From NCBI GenBank assembly GCA_028826165.1, contig JAPDFW010000074.1, positions 310,001 through 374,000 of the forward strand: a stretch of 64,000 nucleotides of DNA. Reading direction: 5' to 3'. Positions 20,956 through 31,504 of this stretch are shown here, piece by piece (the first letter of the stretch is position 1; each line of letters opens with the position of its first letter). The translations under genes and the position numbers were made by a program. The notes under the pieces were generated by a model. The model did no database searches, had not been told where the DNA came from, and was given only the letters and a program-made list of their open reading frames with translations. This DNA is from Anaeramoeba ignava. Taxonomy: Eukaryota; Metamonada; Anaeramoebidae.

Positions 20956-23900
20956 TTAATTTGTTGATGATGAAGTATAAGGACAATTAAAATTAACATG
21001 AGGATTTGACCATTTATGAATAATTTCAATTCCACAAATTGCACGATGAAGTGACCAATGCTCAAGTTGACATTCTTTACTACAATAAGCAACAATTCTG
21101 TGAACATTTAAGCAACCTTTACAAAGTTGAAATTGATGAAGTTGTGTTTCTTTTTTGCCACAATATGCACAACTTCTTAATTCTCCAAGAATTCTAGTTT
21201 TAAAATCTATTTTAAATGGATTTTGATTTAAATTTTGATTTAAATTTTCATTTGTATTTTCATTTGAATTTTCATTTGAATTTTCATTTGTATTTTCATT
21301 TGAATTTTCATTTGAATTTTGATTTGAATTTTCATTTGAATTTTGATTTAAATTTTGATTTAAATTTTGATTTAAATTTTGATTTTCAAAATCTCGAGAC
21401 ATTATTGCTGGAAGATAAAGAGATTTTTTAAAAATTCTATTTTGTTGTTGAATTTGTATTTCTTTCAATTGTAATTCTTGTTCTTTTTCTCGAATTTCTC
21501 TTTCTTTTTGTGCTCTCATATTCAATAAATTTTGTTCTTTAACTAATTTTTGAATTGAATCAAATGGTAAATTTGAATTTTGTAAATTTGCTTGTAATTG
21601 TTTTGATTCTTTAATTTGAGAATTTTGTATTTTTTGTTGATTGCTTATATTTTTTATATTTTGATTTTCTTGTTGATTTTTTGTTGATTGTGGACAAACA
21701 TGAACAGAATCTGAATTTTTTGGTAATGGATATCCACAAAAATGACATTTCTTGACTATATTTTCATCAGGAGGAGGATTTAAATCAAATGTATCAATAA
21801 CATCATTCCAAGATCCTAATATTTATATAAATATTTATATAAATATTTAATTTTTAATATTTAATTTTAATTTAATTTAATTTAATTTAATTTAATTTAA
21901 TTTTAATTTAATTTTAATTTAATTTAGAAAACAAACCACAAATAGATTCATCAACACAATTTGATGTATAACAATTTCTAATTTTAAAAGTATATTCTTT
22001 TGCATTTAAATTTTTAAGACAACGAATAACAATAGAAACAACTTCAATAGATTCTGATTTTGGTTGATCAATTAAAGATCCTAAAACACTTTTAATTTTT
22101 TCTTTAGTATCAGAATTATTTGAATCTTTAGCAATTTCAGTAAGAATTTGAGCAACATATTTTCTTGCTCCTCTTTTTTTATTCTTTTTAAAAAAACAAT
22201 TTTTGTAAAAATAAAATGTAAACAAAAATTTTTTTTTAAAATTGAAAAATTACTTTTAAATATTGAATTAAATCATTGACTAAACTTGTACCACAACTAA
22301 TAAAAAGAAGAACTAATTGATCAACTAAACTTTCAGAACCAAAAGCAAGTAAACCAATTAAGGAAGATAAAGGTTCAAGAATAGTTAAAAAACCATCAGA
22401 ATTATAAGAGAAATTTTGAGATTTTTGATTTTGAAGAATTTCTTGAGAATCTAAATTTCTTATTTTTCTAACAATTTCATTCAGTAATTTTGTTGCAATA
22501 ATTAAAGTTACTGAATTATCCTCATTTAATTTTTTGTCTCTAATCAATAAACATAAACTTGGTATTGATTCATATCCAATTTGTAATTTTTGGATTAAAT
22601 TTGTTTCATGTGGATTTGTTATTGAAAATAAACTTCGTAATTTTTCTGAATACCGATTTGTTGTTTTGATAAATGGATCATCCCATATATGTTTTTCTGT
22701 TGTTTGAGTTGGCTTCTTTTTCTTTCTTCGTTGTTTTTTTTTTAATTTTCTTTTGTCTATTATTCAAATTAAAAAAATTTGTTATTAAAATTATTATTAA
22801 AATTATTTATAAAATTATTATTAAAATTATAAATAAATTTATTATTAAAATTATAAATAAAATTATTATTAAAATTATAAATAAAATTATTATTAAAATT
22901 ATAAATAAAATTATTATTAAAATTATAAATAAAATTATTATTAAAATTATAAATAAAATTATTATTAAATTTATTATTAAAATTATTATTAAATTTATTA
23001 TTATAATTATAAAAATTTAATATTAAAATTATTATTAAAATTATAAATAAAAATTATTATTAAAATTGTTATTAAAATTATTATTAAAATTATTATTAAA
23101 ATTGTTATTAAAATTATTTATTAAAATTATTATTAAAATTATTATTAAATTTATTATTAAATTTATTATTAAAATTGATTATTAAATTTTTATTATTAAA
23201 ATTGATTATTAAAATTTATTATTAAAATTGATTATTAAATTTATTATTTAAATTTATTATTAAAATTATTATTAAATTTATTATTAAAATTATTATTAAA
23301 ATTATTATTAAATTTATTATTAAATTTATTATTAAAATTATTATTAAAATTTATTATTATTAAATTTATTGTTAAATTTATTATTAAAATTATTATTAAA
23401 ATTATTTTATAAAATTATTATTATATTTATTATTAAAATTTGTTATTAAAATTATTATTAAATTTGTTATTAAAAATTATTATTAAAATTATTATTAAAA
23501 TTATTATTAAAATTATTATTAAAATTATTATTAAAATTATTAAAAAATTATTATTAAAATTTATTATTAAAAATTATTATTAAAATTTATTATTAAATTT
23601 ATTATTAAATTTATTATTAAAATTATTATTATTAAATTTATTATTAAATTTATTATTAAATTTATTATTAAAATTTATAAATAAATTTATTATTAAAATT
23701 ATTATTAAAATTATTATTAAAATTATTATTAAAATTATAAATTAAATTTATTATTAAAATTATTATTAAAATTATTATTAAAATTATTATTAAAATTATA
23801 ATTAAATTTATTATTAAAATTATTATTAAATTTATTATTAAAATTATTATTAAATTTATTATTAAAATTATAAATAAATTTATTATTAAATTTATTATTA

Positions 23901-23981
23901 AATTTATTATTAAAATTATTATTAAATTTATTATTAAAATTATTATTAAATTTATTATTAAATTTGTTATTTACAACTCAT
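20956..23981 (-). CDS. Helical-repeat protein with C-terminal MYND zinc finger
   Basis: Four exons: 23981-23975 (7 nt), 22756-22254, 22183-21937 and 21815-20956, giving 538 residues with phases 1, 0 and 1. After a lysine-rich start (KRKLKKKQRRKKKK), residues about 25-255 are ARM/HEAT-like helices. A CHFCGYPLP...HVCPQ putative zinc knuckle follows, then a Q/N/K/E coiled-coil-like stretch, an N-x-N-x repeat (about 21220-21380) and a canonical MYND finger near the C-terminus (CAYCGKK...CKGCLNVHRIVAYC...CQLEHWSLHRAIC). MYND fingers bind proline-rich partners or sit in methyltransferases and chaperone adaptors; no SET domain is present. I do not recognise an orthologue. The first exon (ATGAGTT) is inferred from the exact phase-1 join to AC-AAA-AGA and from the promoter-like array upstream. 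A different upstream start remains possible. Confidence 0.7.
22757..23974 (-). repeat. MYND-gene intron 1: (AATTATTATTAA)n array
   Basis: This 1218-nt intron is a run of ATTATTAAA/ATTATAAATAAA units on the plus strand. It lies between donor gtaaataac and acceptor tgaataatag. No unique sequence is visible inside. Confidence 0.8.
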
Positions 23982-24061
23982 TATTAAAAAGAATTTGTTT
24001 AAGAAAGTATTTAAGAATTTGTTTAAGAAAGTGTTTAAGAAAGTATTTAAGAAAGTGTTTA

Positions 24062-24130
24062 AGAAAGTGTTTAAAAAAAATGAAAAGAAAAAAATGAAAA
24101 AAAATGAAAAAAAAAATGAAAAAAAAAATA
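24062..24130 (-). promoter_or_regulatory. TCAT/T-tract array upstream of the MYND gene
   Basis: Read on the minus strand this stretch has several TTTTTTTCATTTTTTTTC units 85-150 bp upstream of the proposed ATG at 23981. Between array and ATG lies a small tandem repeat (AAACACTTTCTTAAATACTTT type, 24000-24070). This is the expected orientation for the MYND gene. Confidence 0.45.
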
Positions 24131-24540
24131 TTTCCAATTTGATTTAAAAAATGAAAATTTTTTATAATTTCATTCTTCTTGGATAAAGGAAATTACTTAA
24201 TTTAGGTTTTTAGAATTGTTTATACATTAATTTATCTGTAAAAAAAATTAATATTTTAAACAAAAAAAAACCAAAAAGAAAAAAATGAAAAAAAAAAATT
24301 TTTTTAAATTATTTTTTGAAAATATTTTTAATAAAAATGTCTCAATGACAATGAAGGAAATAAAGTTAAATATCTTTTAAAAAGAGCCTTCAATTCCCTG
24401 TCAGTCAAAGAATTTAATTTTGGTTTCAATATTTAATAAATTTAATAATAAAAAAAAAGGATATTTTAATAATTTTAAAAAAAAAATATAAAACACCTTT
24501 TTTTTTAATTGAAACCTTAATAAAAAATGGTTTTTAATGT
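24131..24540. other. Non-repetitive intergenic island of unknown function
   Basis: Between the divergent MYND and EMC1 promoters lies sequence of clearly higher complexity than the surrounding DNA, especially 24165-24240 and 24335-24425. On the minus strand 24428-24336 reads K-L-N-S-L-T-D-R-E-L-K-A-L-F-K-R-Y-L then TLFPSLSLRHFY and a stop. A second segment (about 24212-24165), after a good acceptor (ttttttacag), can be read as KPKLSNFLYPRRMKL and a stop, but with another stop just before it. It could be a decayed small gene or a non-coding RNA. I recognise no family. Confidence 0.3.
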
Positions 24541-24628
24541 GAAATTAAAAATGAAAAAAAATTTTTTTAATTTTTTCATTTTTTCATTTTTTTCATTCTT
24601 AATAAAAATAATAAAAAATTAATATAAA
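24541..24628 (+). promoter_or_regulatory. Promoter-like T-tract/TCAT region of EMC1
   Basis: TTTTTTTAATTTTTTCATTT and further TTTTTCATTC units lie 25-75 bp before the ATG at 24629, followed by an A-rich leader (AATAAAAATAATAAAAAATT). Same orientation and spacing class as at the other genes. Confidence 0.45.
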
Positions 24629-27592
24629 ATGTTTAACTTTAAATTCACACTTTTTTTTCTTTCTTTTCTTTTCTTTTCATTTTCTAACATAAAATGCACA
24701 CAAATTCAACCACAAAACAAAGAAAATTTAGAATTTTATCAAGGAATTGGCGAAATTGAAGAATTTATTCATTTAATTCCACAAAAAAACTCATTAATTG
24801 CCAAAACCAAAAATGGAATTGTTTCAATTAACTTGTCAAATGGAGAAATTAATTGGCGATTTATACTTCAAGAAACAGAAAAAATCAAATATTTTCTTGC
24901 AGATGAAAAATGGTTATTTTTGGTTTCAAATCAAAAAAATATCTTCATGTTAAATATTATGAATGGAAGAATTTTGTGGCAGGATTATATTGAGGAAATT
25001 GATTTGCAGAATAAAAAATACTCACATAATTTCGGCGGTTATTTTTCAAAAGAATCATTTTTATTTTATTCCAAAAATTATGTTGAACGTCGAGATCTTA
25101 AAAAAGGAACAATTGAATGGAAAAAACAGTTAAAATCATCACAAATTCAAATTCAAAATGTTTTTTGGAATGAGCAAGAAAATAAACTTTTTCTCATTGC
25201 AAATTCAATAAAGGATGCCAAGAGCAATTTGGTTATTCAAGTCTCAGATCTTTCAAACGATCAAATGGAGGACGTTCAACTTTCATTTCCTCTTTTTGCC
25301 AATAATAAGAATTCAAAAAATTTTATTCTTCTTGAAAACTCAGTTATTTTTTTGGATGAAAATTTGCAAAGAATAGGATTTATTAATCTTAAATCTCCAC
25401 TTGGTTCTCCCCAATATTATAGTCTTTCAAAATCAAAAATTGACCTATCAACTCTTGATTTTTCAGAATTAAAGAAAATCAAATCAAATCATTTTGCTCT
25501 TGTTTTCAATAGCATGCAAAATCAAGGAAAGCAATTGATGATGTTTTTCAGAATGAAAAATCTTCAAGATTCCTCCATTGAATTCATTAATTCTCTTGAT
25601 ATTGAACAAGATACTACAGTTGTGATTGCGCAAAACGATAATCAGGATAAATTCCCAAACGATTTATTTGTTTGTCAATTAAGTCAATACGAAAAACAAC
25701 TTGTTGTTGAAGTTAAAAAAATCGGAGATTCGATTGAAACTGCAGAAATTATGGAATACCACACTTTCACAAAATCACAAACAGGCAGAATCATCAATGC
25801 ATTTACTATTCCTCGCTCAGTCAAAAAAATGAAAAGTTCCCAAAAAAAAGTTCTTTGGAATACACTTGTTTTTTTTGAAGACCAGAAATTCGTTTCTTTA
25901 ATCGAAGGAAAATCGCTTTGGCAAAGAGAAGAAGCACTTTCCCAAATCATCAAGTATAAAATCATTGATAGTCCAATCGCAAAGCTTCCTCAAAAAGAAA
26001 CATTCTCTCAATCCATGAATATATTCTATTATAAAATCATGAATGATTTGAACAATTTTTTCAACGGAAAATTCGCTTTTCTTATGCCATCAAACAATTT
26101 TGATGCTTTAATTAATGAAAAGAAAAGACAGGAAGAATTTGGATTTCATAAAATTATGGTTTTGATTTCAAATTCAAGTCAAATATTTGGATTTGATACC
26201 CGAAGAGGAATTTATGATGGAATTATTTGGAAACATTCCTTATTAGAATATGATTTGATGGATATTTTCACAACAAATTCGAATTCGAATTCAAATTCAA
26301 ATTCAAACAATAAAATTTATTTAGTGGTTGCGAAATCCAAAAAAACAAGCACTTTGACAGGCTTTTTAATTAATCCTTTTAATGGTGAAATTATTCAGCA
26401 AATTCAACTCAATGGATTTTCTCCAAATTCACAATTTATTTCTCTTTCTCTTCCAACAAACAATTTGAAAAATTCCCAAAAATCCACAATTTCATCATCA
26501 ATTGAGCTTGTTTTTGTTGTGAATGAAGACCATTCTTCATGGAAAATTATTCCAGAAACAGAAGAAGCATTGAAAGCATTCCAATTAAACGCACACAAAC
26601 TAAAATTTTTCAGTATTGTTCCAGAAGAACACAAAGTGAAAGGATTTGGATTTGAGAAAAAAGACGATTCAGATCAATTTAATATTGTTTTGTTATGGAA
26701 TAAAATATTTTCATCTGATGAGGAGATATTAGGCTACTCAACAACATCAAGAGGGCAATTCCCCCAAACTTTGGCTGGAAATCAATACTTCAATCCCAAT
26801 TTGTTAGCAGTTTCAACTTACAATCACGAATCAGCATTCATTCATTTAATTGATCTTGAAAGTGATTCAATTCTTGGGATTTTTGAATATGAAAATGTCG
26901 AAAAGCCATTCCGAATCAAAATATCCCGAGAATGCATTCTGTCAACATATTGGAGCACCAAATACAAATCATATGTTGTTTCCACAATTCGTTTGGAAGC
27001 CTCAGATTTTTCTGCCAAGAATTATTTCAGAAACAAAGATGGATCAAAACAAAACTTATTATATTCAAAAGAAAAAGAAAGATCAATTGATTTCCAACAG
27101 GCTTCATTTTTACTCAAACCATCAACATCAACGGACATCAAAATCACAAAATCATACAAAGGAATCACATCAAAAGCAATACTATTTGGACTTTCAAGCG
27201 GGGATATTTTAATGCTACATGAAAAATTTCTCGATCCATCAAGACCAAGTTTAATCGAACTCAAAGAAATTGAAAAACAAATTCAATTTGAATTACCTCC
27301 TTATTTAACATTTCTTCCAGATCAAAGACCTTTATATATTACCAAAGGCAACCAGATTGAAATGCTCAGAGATATTGCTACAAAAGAAACCAAAATGGAA
27401 TCAGTTTCTTTTGTCTTTGCTTATGGTTTGGATCTTTTTTATACTTGGGTTTCTCCTTCAGGAAGTTTTGATATTTTACACAATGATTTCCATTTCTTCA
27501 TTTTGATTCTTTCCATTTTTGGATTAGTGATTACAATATGGATTTTGAGACATTTTATTAACAATAGAGAAATTAAATCTAATTGGCAATAA
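24629..27592 (+). CDS. EMC1: ER membrane protein complex subunit 1
   Basis: Single-exon gene of 987 residues, close to the animal length of about 993. It has an N-terminal signal peptide (MFNFKFTLFFLSFLFFSFSN, cleavage near KCTQ), PQQ-like propeller strands (GIVSINLSNGEINWRFIL, MLNIMNGRILWQDYI), and the conserved C-terminal EMC1 domain ending FAYGLDLFYTWVSPSGSFDI. One transmembrane helix follows at about residues 954-975 and a short basic cytosolic tail ends the protein. EMC1 is the largest lumenal/scaffold subunit of the ER membrane insertase. An S-N run at about residues 548-560 is a lineage-specific loop insertion. No intron is seen over nearly 3 kb, unlike most neighbours. It is convergent with the bZIP gene. 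Confidence 0.93.
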   Translation: MFNFKFTLFFLSFLFFSFSNIKCTQIQPQNKENLEFYQGIGEIEEFIHLIPQKNSLIAKTKNGIVSINLSNGEINWRFILQETEKIKYFLADEKWLFLVSNQKNIFMLNIMNGRILWQDYIEEIDLQNKKYSHNFGGYFSKESFLFYSKNYVERRDLKKGTIEWKKQLKSSQIQIQNVFWNEQENKLFLIANSIKDAKSNLVIQVSDLSNDQMEDVQLSFPLFANNKNSKNFILLENSVIFLDENLQRIGFINLKSPLGSPQYYSLSKSKIDLSTLDFSELKKIKSNHFALVFNSMQNQGKQLMMFFRMKNLQDSSIEFINSLDIEQDTTVVIAQNDNQDKFPNDLFVCQLSQYEKQLVVEVKKIGDSIETAEIMEYHTFTKSQTGRIINAFTIPRSVKKMKSSQKKVLWNTLVFFEDQKFVSLIEGKSLWQREEALSQIIKYKIIDSPIAKLPQKETFSQSMNIFYYKIMNDLNNFFNGKFAFLMPSNNFDALINEKKRQEEFGFHKIMVLISNSSQIFGFDTRRGIYDGIIWKHSLLEYDLMDIFTTNSNSNSNSNSNNKIYLVVAKSKKTSTLTGFLINPFNGEIIQQIQLNGFSPNSQFISLSLPTNNLKNSQKSTISSSIELVFVVNEDHSSWKIIPETEEALKAFQLNAHKLKFFSIVPEEHKVKGFGFEKKDDSDQFNIVLLWNKIFSSDEEILGYSTTSRGQFPQTLAGNQYFNPNLLAVSTYNHESAFIHLIDLESDSILGIFEYENVEKPFRIKISRECILSTYWSTKYKSYVVSTIRLEASDFSAKNYFRNKDGSKQNLLYSKEKERSIDFQQASFLLKPSTSTDIKITKSYKGITSKAILFGLSSGDILMLHEKFLDPSRPSLIELKEIEKQIQFELPPYLTFLPDQRPLYITKGNQIEMLRDIATKETKMESVSFVFAYGLDLFYTWVSPSGSFDILHNDFHFFILILSIFGLVITIWILRHFINNREIKSNWQ

Positions 27593-27711
27593 TAACAAAC
27601 AAGAAAATCAAAATCATAAAATTTTATTTCAAATTTCCATAAAAAACAAAAAAAACAAAAACCAAAAACCAAAACAAAATTTCCATAAAAAACAAATAAA
27701 AAAAATTTTCA

Positions 27712-28331
27712 TCATTTTTCTTGTTTTAAGTTGTTTGTAAGAATTTGAATTTGCTTCTAAATTATTTTCAAAAAAAAAAGAAAAAAAAAATTTAAATTAG
27801 TAAATGTTTTGTTTTTTAAATTAAATCATTTCTTACTTTTAAATGAGAATTTTCAGTAACAAAAAATTCCAATTTTTCCCTAATTTCAAAATTTTCCAAT
27901 TTTAATCTTTTTGTTTCTTCTTCAAAATCAGTTAATCTTTTTCTAATTCTTTCTCTACTTTTTTTTGCACTTTTTCGGTTTTTTAACAATCTTCTCATTT
28001 TTTTTTGATCTGGACTTAATTTCTTAAGTTGTTCTCTTGACATTTTCCCAGCAAGATCAATTTGAGGTTTGGAATCTTTTTTTTGAAGAGGTTTTAAGAT
28101 TTTTTGATTTTTTCTTGGAGTGATTTCTTCCTTTTTGTTTTGATCCAAAAATTGGTTTTCTTCAAAAAAATTTAAATCATTTCCTTCAAAAATATCATCA
28201 ATATCATCAATATCATTTTCATTTTGATTTTGTTGGAAACTCAATAATTCTGTGTTAAAATCATTTGGATTATCTTCTTCAAATAGAGAATTAGGGAAAT
28301 TTAATTCAAATTCTGTTTGAGTTGATTTCAT
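27712..28331 (-). CDS. bZIP transcription factor
   Basis: Two exons: 28331-27837 and 27756-27712, with an 80-nt phase-0 intron (gtaaga...atttag), giving 179 residues. The N-terminal half is acidic and N/D/E-rich (possible activation region). Residues about 108-130 form the basic region with the DNA-contact pattern N-x7-R (NRKSAKKSRERIRKR). A leucine-zipper coiled coil continues through the splice junction (ENSHLK|KQIQILTNNLKQEK). Without splicing the zipper would end in VRNDLI and a stop; exon 2 extends it by about two heptads, which supports the intron. Nuclear, sequence-specific DNA binding as a dimer is expected from the family; the target site cannot be read from this sequence. Confidence 0.88.
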
Positions 28332-28545
28332 TTAAATAATAAAACAAAACTAAGTTAATTAAAATTAATAAAGAAAAAAAATAAATTAAAAAAAATAAAC
28401 AAAAATTTTTTTCTTTTAAAATAAAAATAAAAATAAAAAAATTAAAATAAAAAAAACAGAAGAAGTAAAAATCTTTTTCATGAGAAGCAAAGCTAAATCT
28501 TTTTTAATTTTTTTTTTTAAAAGAAAAAATTTTAAATTTTATTTA
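28332..28545. other. Upstream region of the bZIP gene
   Basis: About 210 bp of A/T-rich sequence with an (AAATAA)n stretch. A less repetitive core at 28455-28510 (ACAGAAGAAGTAAAAATC...CATGAGAAGCAAAGCTAAATC) stands out. No TCATTTTT array is present. I see no gene. Confidence 0.35.
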
Positions 28546-29205
28546 ATTTAAAATAAATTTATTCAATTTCCTTAATTAATTTAATTTTAAAATTTATTTT
28601 AAAATTATTCCACTTTTTTTAATTAATTTAATTTCAAAATTTATTCCACTTTCTTTAATTAATTTATTTTTAAAATTTATTCAAAATTTATTCCACTTTC
28701 TTTAATTAATTTAATTTCAAAATTTATTCCACTTTTTTTAATTAATTTAATTTAAAATTTATTCCACTTTTTTTAATTAATTTAATTTCAAAATTTATTT
28801 TAAAATTTATTCCATTTTTTTTAATTAATTTAATTTTAAATTTTATTCCATTTTTAATTAATTTAATTTCAAAATTAATTTAATTTTCCTTAATTAATTT
28901 AATTTCAAAATTTATTTAAAATTTATTTCAATTTCTTTAATTAATTTAATTTCAAAATTTATTTTAAATTTATTTAATTAATTTAATTTCAAAATTTATT
29001 TTAAAATTTATTCCATTTTCTTTAATTAATTTAATTTTAAAATTAATTTAAAATTTATTCCACTTTTTTTAATTAATTTAATTTTAAAATTTATTTTAAA
29101 TTTATTTCAATTTTTTTAATTAATTTAATTTCAAAATTTAATTTTAAAATTTATTCACTTTTCTTTAATTAATTTAATTTCAAAATTAATTTTAAAATTT
29201 AAATA
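28546..29205. repeat. Intergenic minisatellite, about 35-60-bp unit
   Basis: Units of TTAATTAATTTAATTTCAAA plus ATTTATTTTAAAATTTATTC plus a CACTTTTTT run recur throughout, with length variation from loss of the inner ATTTAT block. About fifteen copies lie between the bZIP 5' region and the 3' end of the next minus-strand gene. Confidence 0.85.
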
Positions 29206-29244
29206 TTCTAAATAGTAATATTTTTTTATTCATAAAAGATTGTT

Positions 29245-31380
29245 TTAATAAATTTTTTTCGTAAGATAAATTTCAAGAATTGAAATTTCCCATGATTGTT
29301 TTTTAGCTAAAAAACCTTTCAACTTTTTCTTATTTTTAATTTCAGGAGGTGAATAAGCTGTTCCAAAATTTTTTGAATCACCAGACATCAATTCATCATC
29401 AATTTCCAAATCTCCAAAATTTGGACCACAACGAGAATCATAAATAATTTGATTTTGTTCTGGATTAGCAGGAAATTGTTCAATTGGATATTTTTTTGGA
29501 TTTTTGAAGGTAAATAAAAAAGCATCTTCATCTTTGATTTCTCCATAATTTGCTAATGAATGTTTATTCGTTTTATCCCATCTTTCGGGATCTGAAATCC
29601 ATCCAAGTTTTGTAAATCCTCCAAAAATATATCCATTCATTGTTTTAATTATAATTAGGCATGGACCTCTATCATCGCAAGTTGCATGAAAATTTAGACC
29701 TTCTATTTTGTCTTTCTTGTTTTTTCTTTCATAAGATAATGAAGGAATAAATGAATCAAATAAATCTTGGTTATCGATCCACATTTTTAATCTTGTTATC
29801 CAATCTTCAGACTCATTCTCTTTTAAAATTTTTGATTTTATGAAACATTCTGGAAATTTATATTTTTTATTATCTGAAGTTTGTTTCGAATGATCAACAA
29901 CACTTTTTTCATCATTTCTATTTTTTGGTGTTTCAAAGTTACTTTGAATCATTTGGTTTTTAGTTTTTGGCTTTTCAATTTCAATTTCATTTTTTGGTTT
30001 TTCAAATTCATTTTCATTTTTTGGTTTTTCAAATTTGTTTTCATTTTTTGGTTTTTCAAAGTTACTTTGAATCATTTGGTTTTCATTTTTTGGTTTTTCA
30101 AATTTGTTTTCATTTTTTGGCTTTTCAAAGTTACTTTGAATCATTTGGTTTTCATTTTTTGGTTTTTCAAATTTGTTTTCATTTTTTGGCTTTTCAAATT
30201 TGTTTTCATTTTTTGGTTTTTCAAATTCAATTTCATTTTTTGGTTTTTCAAATTCGTTTTGAATATTTTCATTTTTTGGTTTTTGAATTTTTTCATTTTT
30301 TAGTTTTTGAATTTTTTCATTTTTTGGCTTTTCAAATTCGTTTTGATTTTTTGGTTTTTCAAATTCGTTTTCATTTTTTGGTTTTTTAAATTTGTTTTCA
30401 TTTTTTGGTTTTTCAAATTTGTTTTGATTTTTTGGTTTTTCAAATTGATTTGGAATTGTTTTGTTGGAAATATTTTCTGGAATTATATTGATATTAAGCT
30501 CTTCTTGATATTGAATATTTATTTGTCTCTTTTTAGAAAATAAAAAATGAATATCTCGATCCTGAAAATTTAAATCTTTCTTCCAAAATGAATCTTTGTG
30601 AAATTCAGAAATAATTTCATCTGGGATTTTATCTGGAAATAAAAAATTCAGTATTTTGTTAACTAATTCGAAATATTTTTGCTTTCTTTTCCAATATTTG
30701 ATTATAGTTTTTTGTGAATTTGATAATTTGATCCAATTAATAATAAACTTGTAAAGGATTATCTCCTTTTTTTTATCTGAACTTCTTCTTAATTTTTTAA
30801 TAATATTAACAATTGCTTTTTCAGATAAGTTGACAATATCTGGATTGTCTATGATTTCTTCAACTGAATTATACATAAAACCAAGTGAATGATCAATAAC
30901 TTTTTCTGAATTGATTTCTTGAGCTTTTAAATAAATTTCGATGACTGTTTTTGATTCTATTAATTTTATAATTTTTCCATTCATTTTTTCAATTAACTTT
31001 TCAATTTCCAATTTATATGAAGTTATCCACAAATCAATAGTTTCATTTTTATCAACTTTAATTTTGGATGTTTCAAAAAATATTAAGATTTTTTGAAATA
31101 GTTGAAGTTTCAATTCTGGAAAATGATATTCTTGTATCCAATTTTGTTTTTTGAATAATCTGTAGAAAAAAATTGAGTTTTGATATAAAATTATTTTTGA
31201 ACAAATAACTTTTTCACTTCCTTGTCCAAGATAAATTGTGATTAGATTTGAAAGGTTTTCTGAAACATATAATTTTAAAATATTTAGATCATTTTCTTTT
31301 TTATGTTTTTTATGTTTTTTATGTTTTTTTTTAGAATCAGATTTTAAATCATTTTCTTTATTTTTTATCAAATTTGACAT
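29245..31380 (-). CDS. BTB-like/BACK-TLDc protein with K-P-K-N-E repeat linker
   Basis: Single-exon gene of 711 residues. After a lysine/histidine-rich start (KKKHKKHKKHKKEND), residues about 38-130 look like a divergent BTB domain and about 150-270 like BACK helices. Residues about 300-480 are a tandem FEKPKNENK/Q repeat (30 or so copies of K-P-K-N-E with variants). Residues about 535-710 are a TLDc domain (GPCLIIIKTMNGYIFGGFTK, RCGPNFGDLEIDDELMSG). The order matches the TLDc pair at 3167-6035, but the BTB part is much diverged and the linker is unique, so it is an older paralogue. The repeat linker is probably disordered and highly charged. The start is supported by a clean TCAT/T-tract array 20-65 bp upstream. 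Confidence 0.85.
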   Translation of the reverse strand: MSNLIKNKENDLKSDSKKKHKKHKKHKKENDLNILKLYVSENLSNLITIYLGQGSEKVICSKIILYQNSIFFYRLFKKQNWIQEYHFPELKLQLFQKILIFFETSKIKVDKNETIDLWITSYKLEIEKLIEKMNGKIIKLIESKTVIEIYLKAQEINSEKVIDHSLGFMYNSVEEIIDNPDIVNLSEKAIVNIIKKLRRSSDKKKEIILYKFIINWIKLSNSQKTIIKYWKRKQKYFELVNKILNFLFPDKIPDEIISEFHKDSFWKKDLNFQDRDIHFLFSKKRQINIQYQEELNINIIPENISNKTIPNQFEKPKNQNKFEKPKNENKFKKPKNENEFEKPKNQNEFEKPKNEKIQKLKNEKIQKPKNENIQNEFEKPKNEIEFEKPKNENKFEKPKNENKFEKPKNENQMIQSNFEKPKNENKFEKPKNENQMIQSNFEKPKNENKFEKPKNENEFEKPKNEIEIEKPKTKNQMIQSNFETPKNRNDEKSVVDHSKQTSDNKKYKFPECFIKSKILKENESEDWITRLKMWIDNQDLFDSFIPSLSYERKNKKDKIEGLNFHATCDDRGPCLIIIKTMNGYIFGGFTKLGWISDPERWDKTNKHSLANYGEIKDEDAFLFTFKNPKKYPIEQFPANPEQNQIIYDSRCGPNFGDLEIDDELMSGDSKNFGTAYSPPEIKNKKKLKGFLAKKQSWEISILEIYLTKKIY

Positions 31381-31399
31381 TTTTATTTTAATTATTATT

Positions 31400-31447
31400 A
31401 TTTTAAAAATGAAAAAATGAAAAAATGAAAAAATGAAAAATGAAAAA
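31400..31447 (-). promoter_or_regulatory. TCAT/T-tract array upstream of the KPKNE-TLDc gene
   Basis: On the minus strand five TTTTTTCAT units follow each other at 8-9-bp spacing, ending about 20 bp before the ATG at 31380. It is the most regular copy of the element in the window. Confidence 0.55.
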
Positions 31448-31504
31448 AGAAATCCAAAATTTTTTTTCCTGTTTTTTTTTTAATTAATAAAAAAATAGGA
31501 TTTC

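Noticed and set aside
22673-23020. Small plus-strand frame beginning MDHPIYVF and running into K-I-I-N repeats
   Set aside because: Overlaps the conserved HIWDDPF exon of the MYND gene on the other strand and then only repeat sequence.
29881-30543. Three overlapping plus-strand frames rich in F-W/V-F-Q
   Set aside because: Antisense shadows of the K-P-K-N-E repeat in the minus-strand TLDc gene.
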